Positions 7,635 to 14,726 of a stretch of DNA of 64,000 nucleotides are shown piece after piece (position 1 is the stretch's first letter; each line of letters begins with the position of its first letter). The DNA lies in NCBI GenBank assembly GCA_023266115.1, contig JAHFRU010000003.1, positions 1-64,000 of the forward strand, written 5' to 3'. Source of the DNA: Gammaproteobacteria bacterium (GTDB lineage: Bacteria > Pseudomonadota > Gammaproteobacteria > VBWC01). The position numbers and the translations under genes were made by a program. The notes beneath the pieces are model-generated. The model worked only from the letters and a program-made list of their open reading frames with translations, did not search any database and was not told the origin of the DNA.

Positions 7635-8915
7635 TTACATCCGGCCGAAAACGTACTCTGCGCTGTCCAGCGTGGCGTCAATTTCCGAATCACCGTGGGC
7701 GCTGGAGACAAACCCTGCTTCGAACGCCGACGGTGCGAGATAAACGCCCTGTTCAAGCATGCCGTGGAAAAAAGACTGAAAACGCTCGATCTGGCAGTTG
7801 ACGACCTGACGGTAGTAATCGACCCGTGCTTCGTCGGTGAAGAACAACCCGAACATCCCGCCGACGCTATTGGCCGTCAGCGGAATCCCCGCGCTTCGTG
7901 CGCGTTCCACCATACCGTCGGCGAGGCGTCGGGTGGCGCGGGCCAGCCGGTCATGGAAGCCTGGTACGGCGAGCGCCTTCAAGGTCGCGAGTCCCGCCGC
8001 CATGGCGATCGGGTTGCCCGACAAGGTGCCGGCCTGATACACCGGTCCGAGTGGCGCGATCTGTTCCATGATTTCACGCCGACCGCCGAACGCACCAACC
8101 GGCAGCCCGCCCCCGATAATCTTACCCAGCGTCGTTAAGTCGGGCATGACGCCATAAAGTTGCTGGGCGCCGCCAGGCGCGACGCGGAATCCGGTCATTA
8201 CTTCATCGAAAACGAGCACGCTGCCGTATTCGCTGCAAATTTCGCGCAGCCCCTCGAGAAAGCCCGGCAACGGCGGAACGCAATTCATGTTACCCGCGAC
8301 GGGTTCGACAATGACGCAGGCGATCTGACCGCCGACATGCGCGAACGCTTCGCGCACCTGGTCGATGTCGTTATAGGCGAGTGTGATGGTATGTTCCGCC
8401 AGCGCGACCGGGACACCGGGTGATGTCGGTACACCGAGCGTCAGCGCACCGGAACCGGCTTTTACCAGCAGCGAATCGGAATGGCCGTGATAGCAGCCTT
8501 CAAATTTTACGATCTTGTCCCGCCCCGTATAGCCACGCGCCAGCCGGATCGCGCTCATCGTCGCTTCCGTTCCGGAACTCACCATGCGCACCAGTTCGAT
8601 CGACGGTACCAGCTCGCATACTTTGTCGGCCATGGTGGTTTCAATGGCGGTAGGCGCGCCAAAACCCAACCCGCTGGTAACGGCGTCCTGAACTGCCCGA
8701 ACCACGTCCGGATGAGCGTGCCCGAGAATCATAGGCCCCCACGACGCGACGTAGTCTATATATTTTCTATCGTCTTCATCGAACAGCCAGGCGCCCTCAC
8801 CGCGTTTGAAAAATATCGGGTCACCGCCGACGCCACGAAATGCACGAACCGGCGAGTTGACGCCGCCGGGAATATGCTGTTGCGCGCTCTGGAATAATTC
8901 GTGCGATCGGGTCAT
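7635..8915 (-). CDS. hemL: Glutamate-1-semialdehyde 2,1-aminomutase
   Basis: A PLP enzyme of class III aminotransferase fold that converts glutamate-1-semialdehyde to 5-aminolevulinate, the last step of the C5 route to tetrapyrroles. The 426-residue protein has the full family pattern: [23 protein letters not shown] at the start, the cofactor-binding segments [20 protein letters not shown] and [10 protein letters not shown], the lysine segment [17 protein letters not shown] and the closing region with [13 protein letters not shown]. The ATG at 8915 is chosen because the family begins there; the open frame continues 37 codons upstream without homology. It is the third gene of a thiD-thiE-hemL run, 28 bases after thiE. 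hemE lies elsewhere in the window. Confidence 0.97.
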   Translation of the reverse strand: MTRSHELFQSAQQHIPGGVNSPVRAFRGVGGDPIFFKRGEGAWLFDEDDRKYIDYVASWGPMILGHAHPDVVRAVQDAVTSGLGFGAPTAIETTMADKVCELVPSIELVRMVSSGTEATMSAIRLARGYTGRDKIVKFEGCYHGHSDSLLVKAGSGALTLGVPTSPGVPVALAEHTITLAYNDIDQVREAFAHVGGQIACVIVEPVAGNMNCVPPLPGFLEGLREICSEYGSVLVFDEVMTGFRVAPGGAQQLYGVMPDLTTLGKIIGGGLPVGAFGGRREIMEQIAPLGPVYQAGTLSGNPIAMAAGLATLKALAVPGFHDRLARATRRLADGMVERARSAGIPLTANSVGGMFGLFFTDEARVDYYRQVVNCQIERFQSFFHGMLEQGVYLAPSAFEAGFVSSAHGDSEIDATLDSAEYVFGRM

Positions 8916-8943
8916 GACGGCGTTCCTTGATCGAATAATAATA

Positions 8944-9597
8944 TTACCGCCCAACGGGCGATTCACGATGTGTTTGGAACAGCCGGGCGAACCGTCTCGC
9001 TGTTCCCGCAGGATCGGGTTGCGCAAACAGGCCGTGGATCACCGCGACCGCGTCCGCGCCGGCTTCTATTAATTGCGCGGCATTATCTATCGTTATACCG
9101 CCGATTGCGACAACCGGAATTTTCAGCCGCGCCTTGACGGCGCGTAATAGATCCAGGGTGGCCTCGGCTGCATCCGGTTTCGTGTACGAAGAAAAGAAGC
9201 GGCCTATCGCGACATAATCCGCGCCATCTTGTTCCGCTGCGACCGCTCGCTCGAGGCTGTGATAGCAAGACACGCCGATCAGCGCATGGTCGCCCAGCAC
9301 CCTTCTTGCCTCGGTGACCAGGCGATCGTGCCGGCCGAGATGCACGCCGTCGGCATGAACCGAATCCGCAACAGCAATATCGTCGTTGACGATCAGAGGG
9401 ACGTGATAGCCGCGACACAGCTTGACGAGCTCGAGCGCCTGATGCTCACGCACGTGGCGATCATCCGTCTTGTTACGGTACTGAATAACCCGCGCGCCAT
9501 TTTGTATGACGCCGCGCACGCCGTCGACCAGTACATGAGCATCAATCAGTTCCGGATCCGTTATTGCGTACAGACCCTCGATCCGCGAGGTACTCAC
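8944..9597 (-). CDS. thiE: Thiamine-phosphate synthase
   Basis: The 217-residue TIM barrel joins HMP-pyrophosphate with thiazole phosphate to give thiamine phosphate. Diagnostic segments are [11 protein letters not shown] at the N-terminus, [12 protein letters not shown] (pyrophosphate/substrate loop), [60 protein letters not shown], and [32 protein letters not shown] with the phosphate-binding glycines. The start is GTG and shares one base with the thiD stop (TAGTG), indicating translational coupling. No TPP riboswitch motif is visible upstream of the operon. Confidence 0.95.
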   Translation of the reverse strand: MSTSRIEGLYAITDPELIDAHVLVDGVRGVIQNGARVIQYRNKTDDRHVREHQALELVKLCRGYHVPLIVNDDIAVADSVHADGVHLGRHDRLVTEARRVLGDHALIGVSCYHSLERAVAAEQDGADYVAIGRFFSSYTKPDAAEATLDLLRAVKARLKIPVVAIGGITIDNAAQLIEAGADAVAVIHGLFAQPDPAGTARRFARLFQTHRESPVGR

Positions 9598-10409
9598 TAA
9601 TCGCTTTCCTCGTCCGGATCGCGCGCCCAGAAAAACCGGTTGGGTACGTATTGTCCCATGCCGATCCGGTACCCGTATTTGAGCGTTTCCCAGGTATATT
9701 CCTGCGCCTGCCGGATCGCCGTGAGCGGATCAACTTCCTGGGCTATCAATCCAGCGATACTCGCGGCGAGCGTGCATCCGGATCCGTGATAACTGCCGGG
9801 CAGGCGTTCCCACTTGAACGATTCGACCCGTCGGCCATTGTTGTAAAGATTGTTGATAACATAGGGGGTGTTTTCGTGGGTGCCCGTCACCAGGAGATAC
9901 TCGCATCCCTCTTCGAGTATTGAGTAGCCGCAGGCTTCAAGGCTGTCGGCTTCCGGCGCCAGCAGGCGGGCCTCGATACTGTTGGGTGTGAGAACCGTGG
10001 TCAGCGGAAACAGCAGCGGCACCATGGCCTCAATCACGTCGTCGTCAGCGAGTGATCCGCCACCGCCCGCCTTGATGACCGGATCGAGTATTACCGGAAT
10101 ATCCGGGTAATCAACCAGCAGCGTATGAATTATTTCGACGACCTGGACGCTACCCAGCATGCCGATCTTGAACGCGGCGACGGGCATATCCTCAAGTACC
10201 GCGCGGGCCTGCTCGATCAATAACACCGGATCTATGATGGAATAGGCTTTGACATCGTGCGTGTCCTGCGCGGTGACCGCCGTAATCACCGGTGCCGCAT
10301 GACAACCCATGCTTGCCAGCGTCTCGATATCGGCCTGGATCCCGGCGCCACCGGTGGGGTCTGTTCCCGCGAAGGCCATGACGACGGGGATGGGCGGATG
10401 CGCGGTCAT
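9597..10409 (-). CDS. thiD: Hydroxymethylpyrimidine/phosphomethylpyrimidine kinase
   Basis: A ribokinase-fold enzyme that phosphorylates HMP twice to give HMP pyrophosphate, the partner of ThiE. The 270-residue protein shows the N-terminal substrate motif AGTDPTGGAGIQADIETLASMGCHAAPVITAVTAQDTHDV, the central LDPVIKAGGGGSL and VLTPNSIEARLL segments, and the anion-hole/catalytic motif PGSYHGSGCTLAASIAGLIA with the catalytic Asp position altered within a YHGSGC context. It is shifted toward the 'ThiD-like' kinases found in sulfur-oxidising gammaproteobacteria rather than E. coli ThiD. First gene of the thiD-thiE-hemL operon, divergent from rubredoxin. Confidence 0.9.
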   Translation of the reverse strand: MTAHPPIPVVMAFAGTDPTGGAGIQADIETLASMGCHAAPVITAVTAQDTHDVKAYSIIDPVLLIEQARAVLEDMPVAAFKIGMLGSVQVVEIIHTLLVDYPDIPVILDPVIKAGGGGSLADDDVIEAMVPLLFPLTTVLTPNSIEARLLAPEADSLEACGYSILEEGCEYLLVTGTHENTPYVINNLYNNGRRVESFKWERLPGSYHGSGCTLAASIAGLIAQEVDPLTAIRQAQEYTWETLKYGYRIGMGQYVPNRFFWARDPDEESD

Positions 10410-10587
10410 ATAACGATTCCTCGTTGCGACGCCGCACGCGTGGCACAGCGGTGCTTTACGAACATTTCGGAACTATCTGTGAGTTTTCGGGTTAAATTCC
10501 AGAGATGCCGTACGATTGATGATGCATTTTATCACCACAATAACTACCGTTAATACGAAGACGTGAAATGAGAAGTATTGATCGACA

Positions 10588-10616
10588 TTAGCATGAATCG
10601 TTTCTTATGTTATAAA
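10588..10616 (+). promoter_or_regulatory. Probable sigma-70 promoter of the rubredoxin gene
   Basis: An extended -10 (TG at 10608-10609, then T, then TATAAA at 10611-10616) is preceded at 17-base spacing by TTAGCA (10588-10593, four matches to TTGACA). It is 54 bases upstream of the rubredoxin ATG. The region is clearly AT-rich compared with its surroundings. Confidence 0.5.
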
Positions 10617-10669
10617 ATTATCGCTCTCACTCAACGGACGATGAGCGTCTTGTAACCGGAAGAAACAGC

Positions 10670-10834
10670 ATGAAGACCTATATGTGTGTAGTTTGTGGCT
10701 TTGTATACGAAGAAGCAAAAGGCTTGGCAGATGAAGGTATCGCGCCGGGAACCCGCTGGGAAGATATCCCCGACGGCTGGCGTTGTCCGGAGTGCGGTGT
10801 AGGCAAGGAAGATTTCGAGATGGTCGAGATTTAG
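10670..10834 (+). CDS. Rubredoxin
   Basis: A 54-residue iron protein with two CxxC(G) knuckles: Cys6-Cys9 (MCVVCGFVYEE) and Cys39-Cys42 (WRCPECGVGKEDFE), the four ligands of the Fe(SCys)4 site. The conserved aromatic core (Tyr4, Tyr13, Trp30, Trp37, Phe49) is complete. Rubredoxins carry single electrons to oxygenases, oxidases or peroxide/superoxide reductases. It is monocistronic: its own promoter lies upstream and a strong hairpin terminator begins 37 bases after the stop. The family often sits beside thiD/hemL in gammaproteobacteria, as here. Confidence 0.97.
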   Translation: MKTYMCVVCGFVYEEAKGLADEGIAPGTRWEDIPDGWRCPECGVGKEDFEMVEI

Positions 10835-10871
10835 ACTTTTTCCACCCCGGCCCGGGTATCCGGCCGCAAAA

Positions 10872-10907
10872 AACAAGAAAGCCGGCCGTAAGGCCGGCTT
10901 TCTTGTT
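10872..10907. terminator. Bidirectional hairpin terminator between rubredoxin and cytochrome c
   Basis: A perfect 16-bp stem (AACAAGAAAGCCGGCC at 10872-10887 against GGCCGGCTTTCTTGTT at 10892-10907) closes a GTAA loop. It is flanked by A-rich sequence on the left and T/A on the right. It sits between convergent genes and can serve both. Confidence 0.85.
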
Positions 10908-10921
10908 ATCAAACGGCCGTA

Positions 10922-11248
10922 CTAGAGGCCGAGAACGAAATCTACCAGTTTTTCAATGTCAGCATCAGCGACACGTGGCGCATAGGGCGGCATCGGAACG
11001 CCACCGGTCACGTCGGTCCAGTTGCCTCTGCCGCCGGCCTTAACCTTGGCAACCAGTGCATCTTTTGCCGTAGGGTCGCCCTTATATTTAGCGGCGACAT
11101 CTTTCCATGCCGGACCGACAACTTTGGCGTCTACGCTGTGGCAGGCGAGACAACCGCTTTTCTTGGCCAGTTCCAGATCGGCACTAGCCTGACCCGCGCC
11201 AAACAGAAACGCGGTTGCGACAGGAATACTCAACCAACGTGCTTTCAT
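10922..11248 (-). CDS. Small periplasmic class I cytochrome c (c551/c5-like)
   Basis: A 108-residue precursor with a cleavable signal peptide (residues 1-23, ending GAGQASA). The single heme site is CLACH at Cys33-Cys36-His37. The distal ligand is most likely Met86 in GGVPMPPYAP, as in c8/c551-type cytochromes, and the final helix DADIEKLVDFVLGL packs on the heme in that family. Such proteins shuttle electrons in the periplasm to oxidases or reductases. The ribosome site GAGGAG is eight bases before the ATG. It converges on the rubredoxin gene. Confidence 0.94.
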   Translation of the reverse strand: MKARWLSIPVATAFLFGAGQASADLELAKKSGCLACHSVDAKVVGPAWKDVAAKYKGDPTAKDALVAKVKAGGRGNWTDVTGGVPMPPYAPRVADADIEKLVDFVLGL

Positions 11249-11568
11249 AGCATTCTCCTCATTGAATTTTTGACAACAACTATCGTCTTTGCCATTCCCT
11301 TAATGGACAGCAAAGTGCAGCGCAAACGGCGAGCCTGGCAGAACAAAGCCACGGACCCTGCCAAACAGGCAAGATTACGGGGCTGTGGAAGTACGCTGTT
11401 TCAGAGCGACGCATTTTATGCCATATGGCCGGGGAACCAGTCAAGGCAGGCTTCCCCGAGGGGGCCTGACAGCCAGCACCTAATAACATAGCGTGTTACT
11501 CCGGGAATAAGCCGGGCATGCTGTAGAGTATCTGCTGCGCTAGAAATGATTAAGCGGCAATCTGCGGC
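11249..11568. other. Intergenic region upstream of cytochrome c
   Basis: About 320 bases lie between the cytochrome c start and the stop of the fatty-acid-hydroxylase-family gene. It must carry the cytochrome c promoter. A 69-codon minus-strand frame here (11280-11489) has no recognisable family, and I do not consider it a gene. I see no RNA gene. Confidence 0.4.
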
Positions 11569-12399
11569 TTATTTGTTATCGTCACCGCGGTGATTGATCG
11601 CATAGCCGCCGGTGGTGGAAATGAATGGCAGGATCAGCAGCCACGGTAGTGACAGGCGCGCCGGATCACGGAACTGCTGCAGACCAATAGTAATGTGATC
11701 CTGACCCGATGCCGGTTGGTTGCGATAGGTGCCGAACAGTCGATCCCACCAGGGAAGGTTGAAGCCGAAGTTGCTGTTGGTTTCGTTTTTGACGACAGAA
11801 TGATGGATGCGATGCATGTCGGGCGTGACGATTATCCGCCTCAGGTAACGGTCAAGCGCGCGCGGCAAGCGGACGTTGCTGTGATTGAACAGCGACGTCG
11901 CGTTCAAGGTGATTTCAAAAACCAGCACCGCCAGCACCGGCGGACCGGTTAGCATGATGACCGAGAATTTGATGAGCATGGATAACAGTATCTCCACCGG
12001 GTGGAAACGCACCCCTGTAGTGACATCGAAGTCCATATCGGAGTGATGCACCATATGCAGACGCCAGAACAGCGGTACCGCGTGAAACATGACGTGTTGA
12101 AGGTATATGGCTAGATCGAGCAGCAGCAGCGCGACGATCACTGCTACGTAATCCGTGAGGACAAATTGATGGAGCAGTCCCCAGCCGCGCTGATCCGCCA
12201 TGGCGGCGAGGCCGACCGCCGCCAACGGGAAGACAATACGAACCGCCGCCGAATTGATGATGACGATGCCGAGATTGCTGAGCCAGCGTTTCGCCCGCGG
12301 CGTCGCCATCGTGCTACGGGGTGCCCACGTTTCCCAGGCCGCAAACATGCAGAAGAATCCGACAAACGCGCCGAGGCGTAGACTGATTTCGTGGTCCAT
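11569..12399 (-). CDS. Membrane fatty acid hydroxylase / sterol desaturase family protein
   Basis: The 276-residue membrane protein has about five hydrophobic segments and the histidine clusters of the di-iron membrane hydroxylases: QHVMFH, HMVHHSD, VRFHPVE, LFNHSNV and DMHRIHHSV. These ligate two irons on the cytoplasmic face and catalyse O2-dependent hydroxylation or desaturation of a lipid. The substrate cannot be read from sequence; bacterial members act on fatty acids, carotenoids, hopanoids or alkylglycerols. The ATG at 12399 has GGGAG nine bases upstream and is preferred to the longer frame starting at 12468. Its neighbours rubredoxin and cytochrome c could supply electrons, but that is only suggested by proximity. 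Confidence 0.88.
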   Translation of the reverse strand: MDHEISLRLGAFVGFFCMFAAWETWAPRSTMATPRAKRWLSNLGIVIINSAAVRIVFPLAAVGLAAMADQRGWGLLHQFVLTDYVAVIVALLLLDLAIYLQHVMFHAVPLFWRLHMVHHSDMDFDVTTGVRFHPVEILLSMLIKFSVIMLTGPPVLAVLVFEITLNATSLFNHSNVRLPRALDRYLRRIIVTPDMHRIHHSVVKNETNSNFGFNLPWWDRLFGTYRNQPASGQDHITIGLQQFRDPARLSLPWLLILPFISTTGGYAINHRGDDNK

Positions 12400-12848
12400 C
12401 GACGGAAGCTCCCGATCTACTCTGGTTATCTTAACCGGATCAACGGATGCATGCCGTCTGCTGATCAACGCCGTATGTCAGCCGAAGGCCGCTCGCACTT
12501 CGGGTACATGATCGTTAGAGGTACCGTTTCACCGTTCGGACGAGCCTTGTCCGTGCGGCGCTCGCCAGCCCGCTGTTGAAAAACGGTGGCGAGACCTTAT
12601 CCTATATATATGTATGAATGGTCAAAGCCCCCGGTCTCGTGATTATGTTTGTCCCCAAGGCGGTCCAAATCCCGTATTGCGCATTCCGGGGCGCCTTCAG
12701 CGTAGTGGAGCGTTGCCAAACGCGGTATACAGGCCGCGGTCCGGTTATGGGGCTTGCAATCAACTTGGGATTACGATGAAATGGCCTCAGGCAGTAATGA
12801 CCAGCCAATAGACCGTCGACAGGTCGGCGACCGGTAACGTACAGCCCA
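12400..12848. other. Intergenic region between hydroxylase-family gene and trxA
   Basis: About 450 bases contain no frame with a recognisable product. The left end must hold the promoter for the minus-strand hydroxylase gene. Short frames on both strands overlap one another and lack ribosome sites. Confidence 0.4.
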
Positions 12849-12877
12849 TTGCGAGACGCTTTTTACCCTGTTACAGA
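12849..12877 (+). promoter_or_regulatory. Probable trxA promoter
   Basis: TTGCGA (12849-12854) and TACAGA (12872-12877) are 17 bases apart, and a TG at 12869-12870 makes an extended -10. It is 42 bases upstream of the GTG start of trxA. Confidence 0.45.
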
Positions 12878-12918
12878 GCAAAGAAACCGGTTATTGGTTC
12901 ATATTATGGAGGCGACTT

Positions 12919-13245
12919 GTGAGTGACAATATTTTCCCCGTCACGGATACCGCGTTCGAAAAAGACGTATTGCAGGCAAGTATTCCGGTTCTAGTGGATT
13001 TCTGGGCCGATTGGTGCGGCCCATGCAAAGTGATCGCGCCGATTCTTGAGGATATCGCCCGGGATTATTCGGGACGCCTGAAAATCGCCAAGTTTAACAT
13101 TGACGAAAATCCGGCCACACCACCGCGTTACGGTATTCGCGGTATCCCGACGCTGATGCTGTTTAAAAATGGTAACGTGGAAGCCACCAAGGTTGGTGCC
13201 CTATCGAAGTCCCAGCTCACCGCGTTTCTTGACAGCAATCTGTGA
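12919..13245 (+). CDS. trxA: Thioredoxin 1
   Basis: The 108-residue protein is a standard thioredoxin: [14 protein letters not shown] with redox Cys33 and Cys36, buried Asp27, and the cis-proline loop [14 protein letters not shown]. It reduces disulfides in ribonucleotide reductase, PAPS reductase, methionine sulfoxide reductase and others in the cytoplasm, using thioredoxin reductase. One unusual residue run is [15 protein letters not shown], where most homologues have a Tyr or Ala in place of the first Pro. The start is GTG with TGGAGG eight bases upstream. The trxA-rho order matches E. coli and Pseudomonas. Confidence 0.98.
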   Translation: MSDNIFPVTDTAFEKDVLQASIPVLVDFWADWCGPCKVIAPILEDIARDYSGRLKIAKFNIDENPATPPRYGIRGIPTLMLFKNGNVEATKVGALSKSQLTAFLDSNL

Positions 13246-13274
13246 ATCGATGAACTGGCCGCAAGAAAATGTTG

Positions 13275-13302
13275 GACGCTGCCTTTTTTTCGTGGTAGCG
13301 TC
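13275..13302 (+). promoter_or_regulatory. Hairpin in the trxA-rho intergenic leader
   Basis: A 9-bp stem (GACGCTGCC at 13275-13283 with GGTAGCGTC at 13294-13302, one G-T pair) encloses a T-rich 10-base loop. The T-run is inside the loop rather than after the stem, so it is not a normal intrinsic terminator. The rho gene of E. coli is autoregulated in its leader; a similar role here is inference. Confidence 0.35.
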
Positions 13303-13421
13303 ATCAAAAGAATAGCAATATCTACCGCTGTTGTCGGCATCCTTCCAAGCAATTAACCTGGGCTTAGCAAGCGCCCGCAGCTGTATCCGTCCCTCGTCTT
13401 AACGATTATCTCTCCAAAACT

Positions 13422-14687
13422 ATGAATGAAATGAATCTTACTGAACTCAAGAAACAGTCCGCGGCCGAACTGATAGAAATTGCGCAGTCTACCGGCATCG
13501 AAGGCATGGCCCGGTCGCGCAAGCAGGACGTCATATTCTCGATTCTCAAAGCGCACGCCAAGAAGGGCGAAAGTATTTTCGGCGACGGCGTGTTGGAAAT
13601 ATTACAGGATGGTTTCGGGTTTCTGCGTTCCGCGGACAGCTCGTACCTTGCCGGTCCTGACGACATCTACGTATCACCGAGCCAGATTCGCCGCTTCAAT
13701 CTGCGTACTGGCGACACGGTGTCGGGCAAGATCCGCCCGCCCAAGGAAGGCGAGCGTTATTTTGCCTTGCTAAAGGTCAACGAGATCAATTTTGAAGCCC
13801 CCGAGAACGCGAAAAACAAGGTGTTGTTTGAAAACCTGACCCCATTATTCCCCAACAAGCGATTCAAAATGGAGCAGGGCAACGGCAGTACCGAGGACAT
13901 TACCTCGCGCATCATTGATCTGGTCTCGCCGATCGGCAAAGGCCAGCGCGGTATGCTCCTCTCGCCGCCCAAGGCTGGCAAAACGATGATGCTGCAAAAT
14001 ATTGCGCAGTCGATCGCGAACCAGCATCCCGAGTGTTATTTGATTGTGTTGTTGATTGACGAGCGCCCCGAAGAGGTGACGGAAATGGCGCGGTCCGTCA
14101 AAGGAGAGGTGATTTCCAGCACGTTTGATGAACCCGCGAGTCGGCATGTCCAGGTCGCCGAAATGGTGATCGAGAAGGCCAAGCGTCTGGTCGAGCATAA
14201 ACTCGACGTCGTGATTCTGCTCGATTCAATTACGCGTCTGGCGCGTGCCTACAACACGGTCATCCCGTCATCCGGCAAGGTATTGACCGGCGGTGTCGAC
14301 GCCAACGCGTTGCAACGGCCGAAACGGTTCTTCGGTGCGGCACGTAATATTGAGGAAGGCGGTAGTCTGACGATCATTGCGACGGCATTGATCGACACCG
14401 GCTCACGTATGGACGACGTCATCTACGAAGAATTCAAGGGCACCGGCAACATGGAATTGCACCTTGACCGAAAGATCGCCGAGAAGCGCATTTATCCGTC
14501 GATTAATCTCAATCGCTCCGGCACGCGGCGCGAAGAATTGCTCACCAGCCCAGACGAGCTGCAAAAGATGTGGATACTCCGCAAGATCCTGCACCCGATG
14601 GATGAGATATCCTCGATGGAATTCCTGCTCGACAAACTCAAGGCGACAAAAACAAACGCCGAGTTTTTCGAATCTATGAAACGCTAG
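13422..14687 (+). CDS. rho: Transcription termination factor Rho
   Basis: Hexameric RNA-dependent ATPase that terminates transcription. The sequence follows E. coli Rho almost without gaps: N-terminal helical domain, the RNA-binding cold-shock domain ([20 protein letters not shown] and [16 protein letters not shown]), Walker [11 protein letters not shown], Walker [17 protein letters not shown], the Q-loop, and the R-loop [25 protein letters not shown]. The ATG at 13431 gives the E. coli-like start MNLTELKK (418 residues). The ATG at 13422 adds MNE, and neither has a strong ribosome site. It is 176 bases downstream of trxA with a long leader between them. Confidence 0.98.
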   Translation: MNEMNLTELKKQSAAELIEIAQSTGIEGMARSRKQDVIFSILKAHAKKGESIFGDGVLEILQDGFGFLRSADSSYLAGPDDIYVSPSQIRRFNLRTGDTVSGKIRPPKEGERYFALLKVNEINFEAPENAKNKVLFENLTPLFPNKRFKMEQGNGSTEDITSRIIDLVSPIGKGQRGMLLSPPKAGKTMMLQNIAQSIANQHPECYLIVLLIDERPEEVTEMARSVKGEVISSTFDEPASRHVQVAEMVIEKAKRLVEHKLDVVILLDSITRLARAYNTVIPSSGKVLTGGVDANALQRPKRFFGAARNIEEGGSLTIIATALIDTGSRMDDVIYEEFKGTGNMELHLDRKIAEKRIYPSINLNRSGTRREELLTSPDELQKMWILRKILHPMDEISSMEFLLDKLKATKTNAEFFESMKR

Positions 14688-14726
14688 GCTGTCGTCAGTT
14701 ATCGCGGACACATGCAACAACTGGCG

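Noticed and set aside
10410-10669. TPP riboswitch upstream of thiD
   Set aside because: Neither the CTGAGA nor the ACCTGA element is present on the minus strand in this gap.
11280-11489. 69-codon frame on the minus strand upstream of cytochrome c
   Set aside because: No recognisable sequence, no ribosome site, and it lies in what must be promoter DNA.
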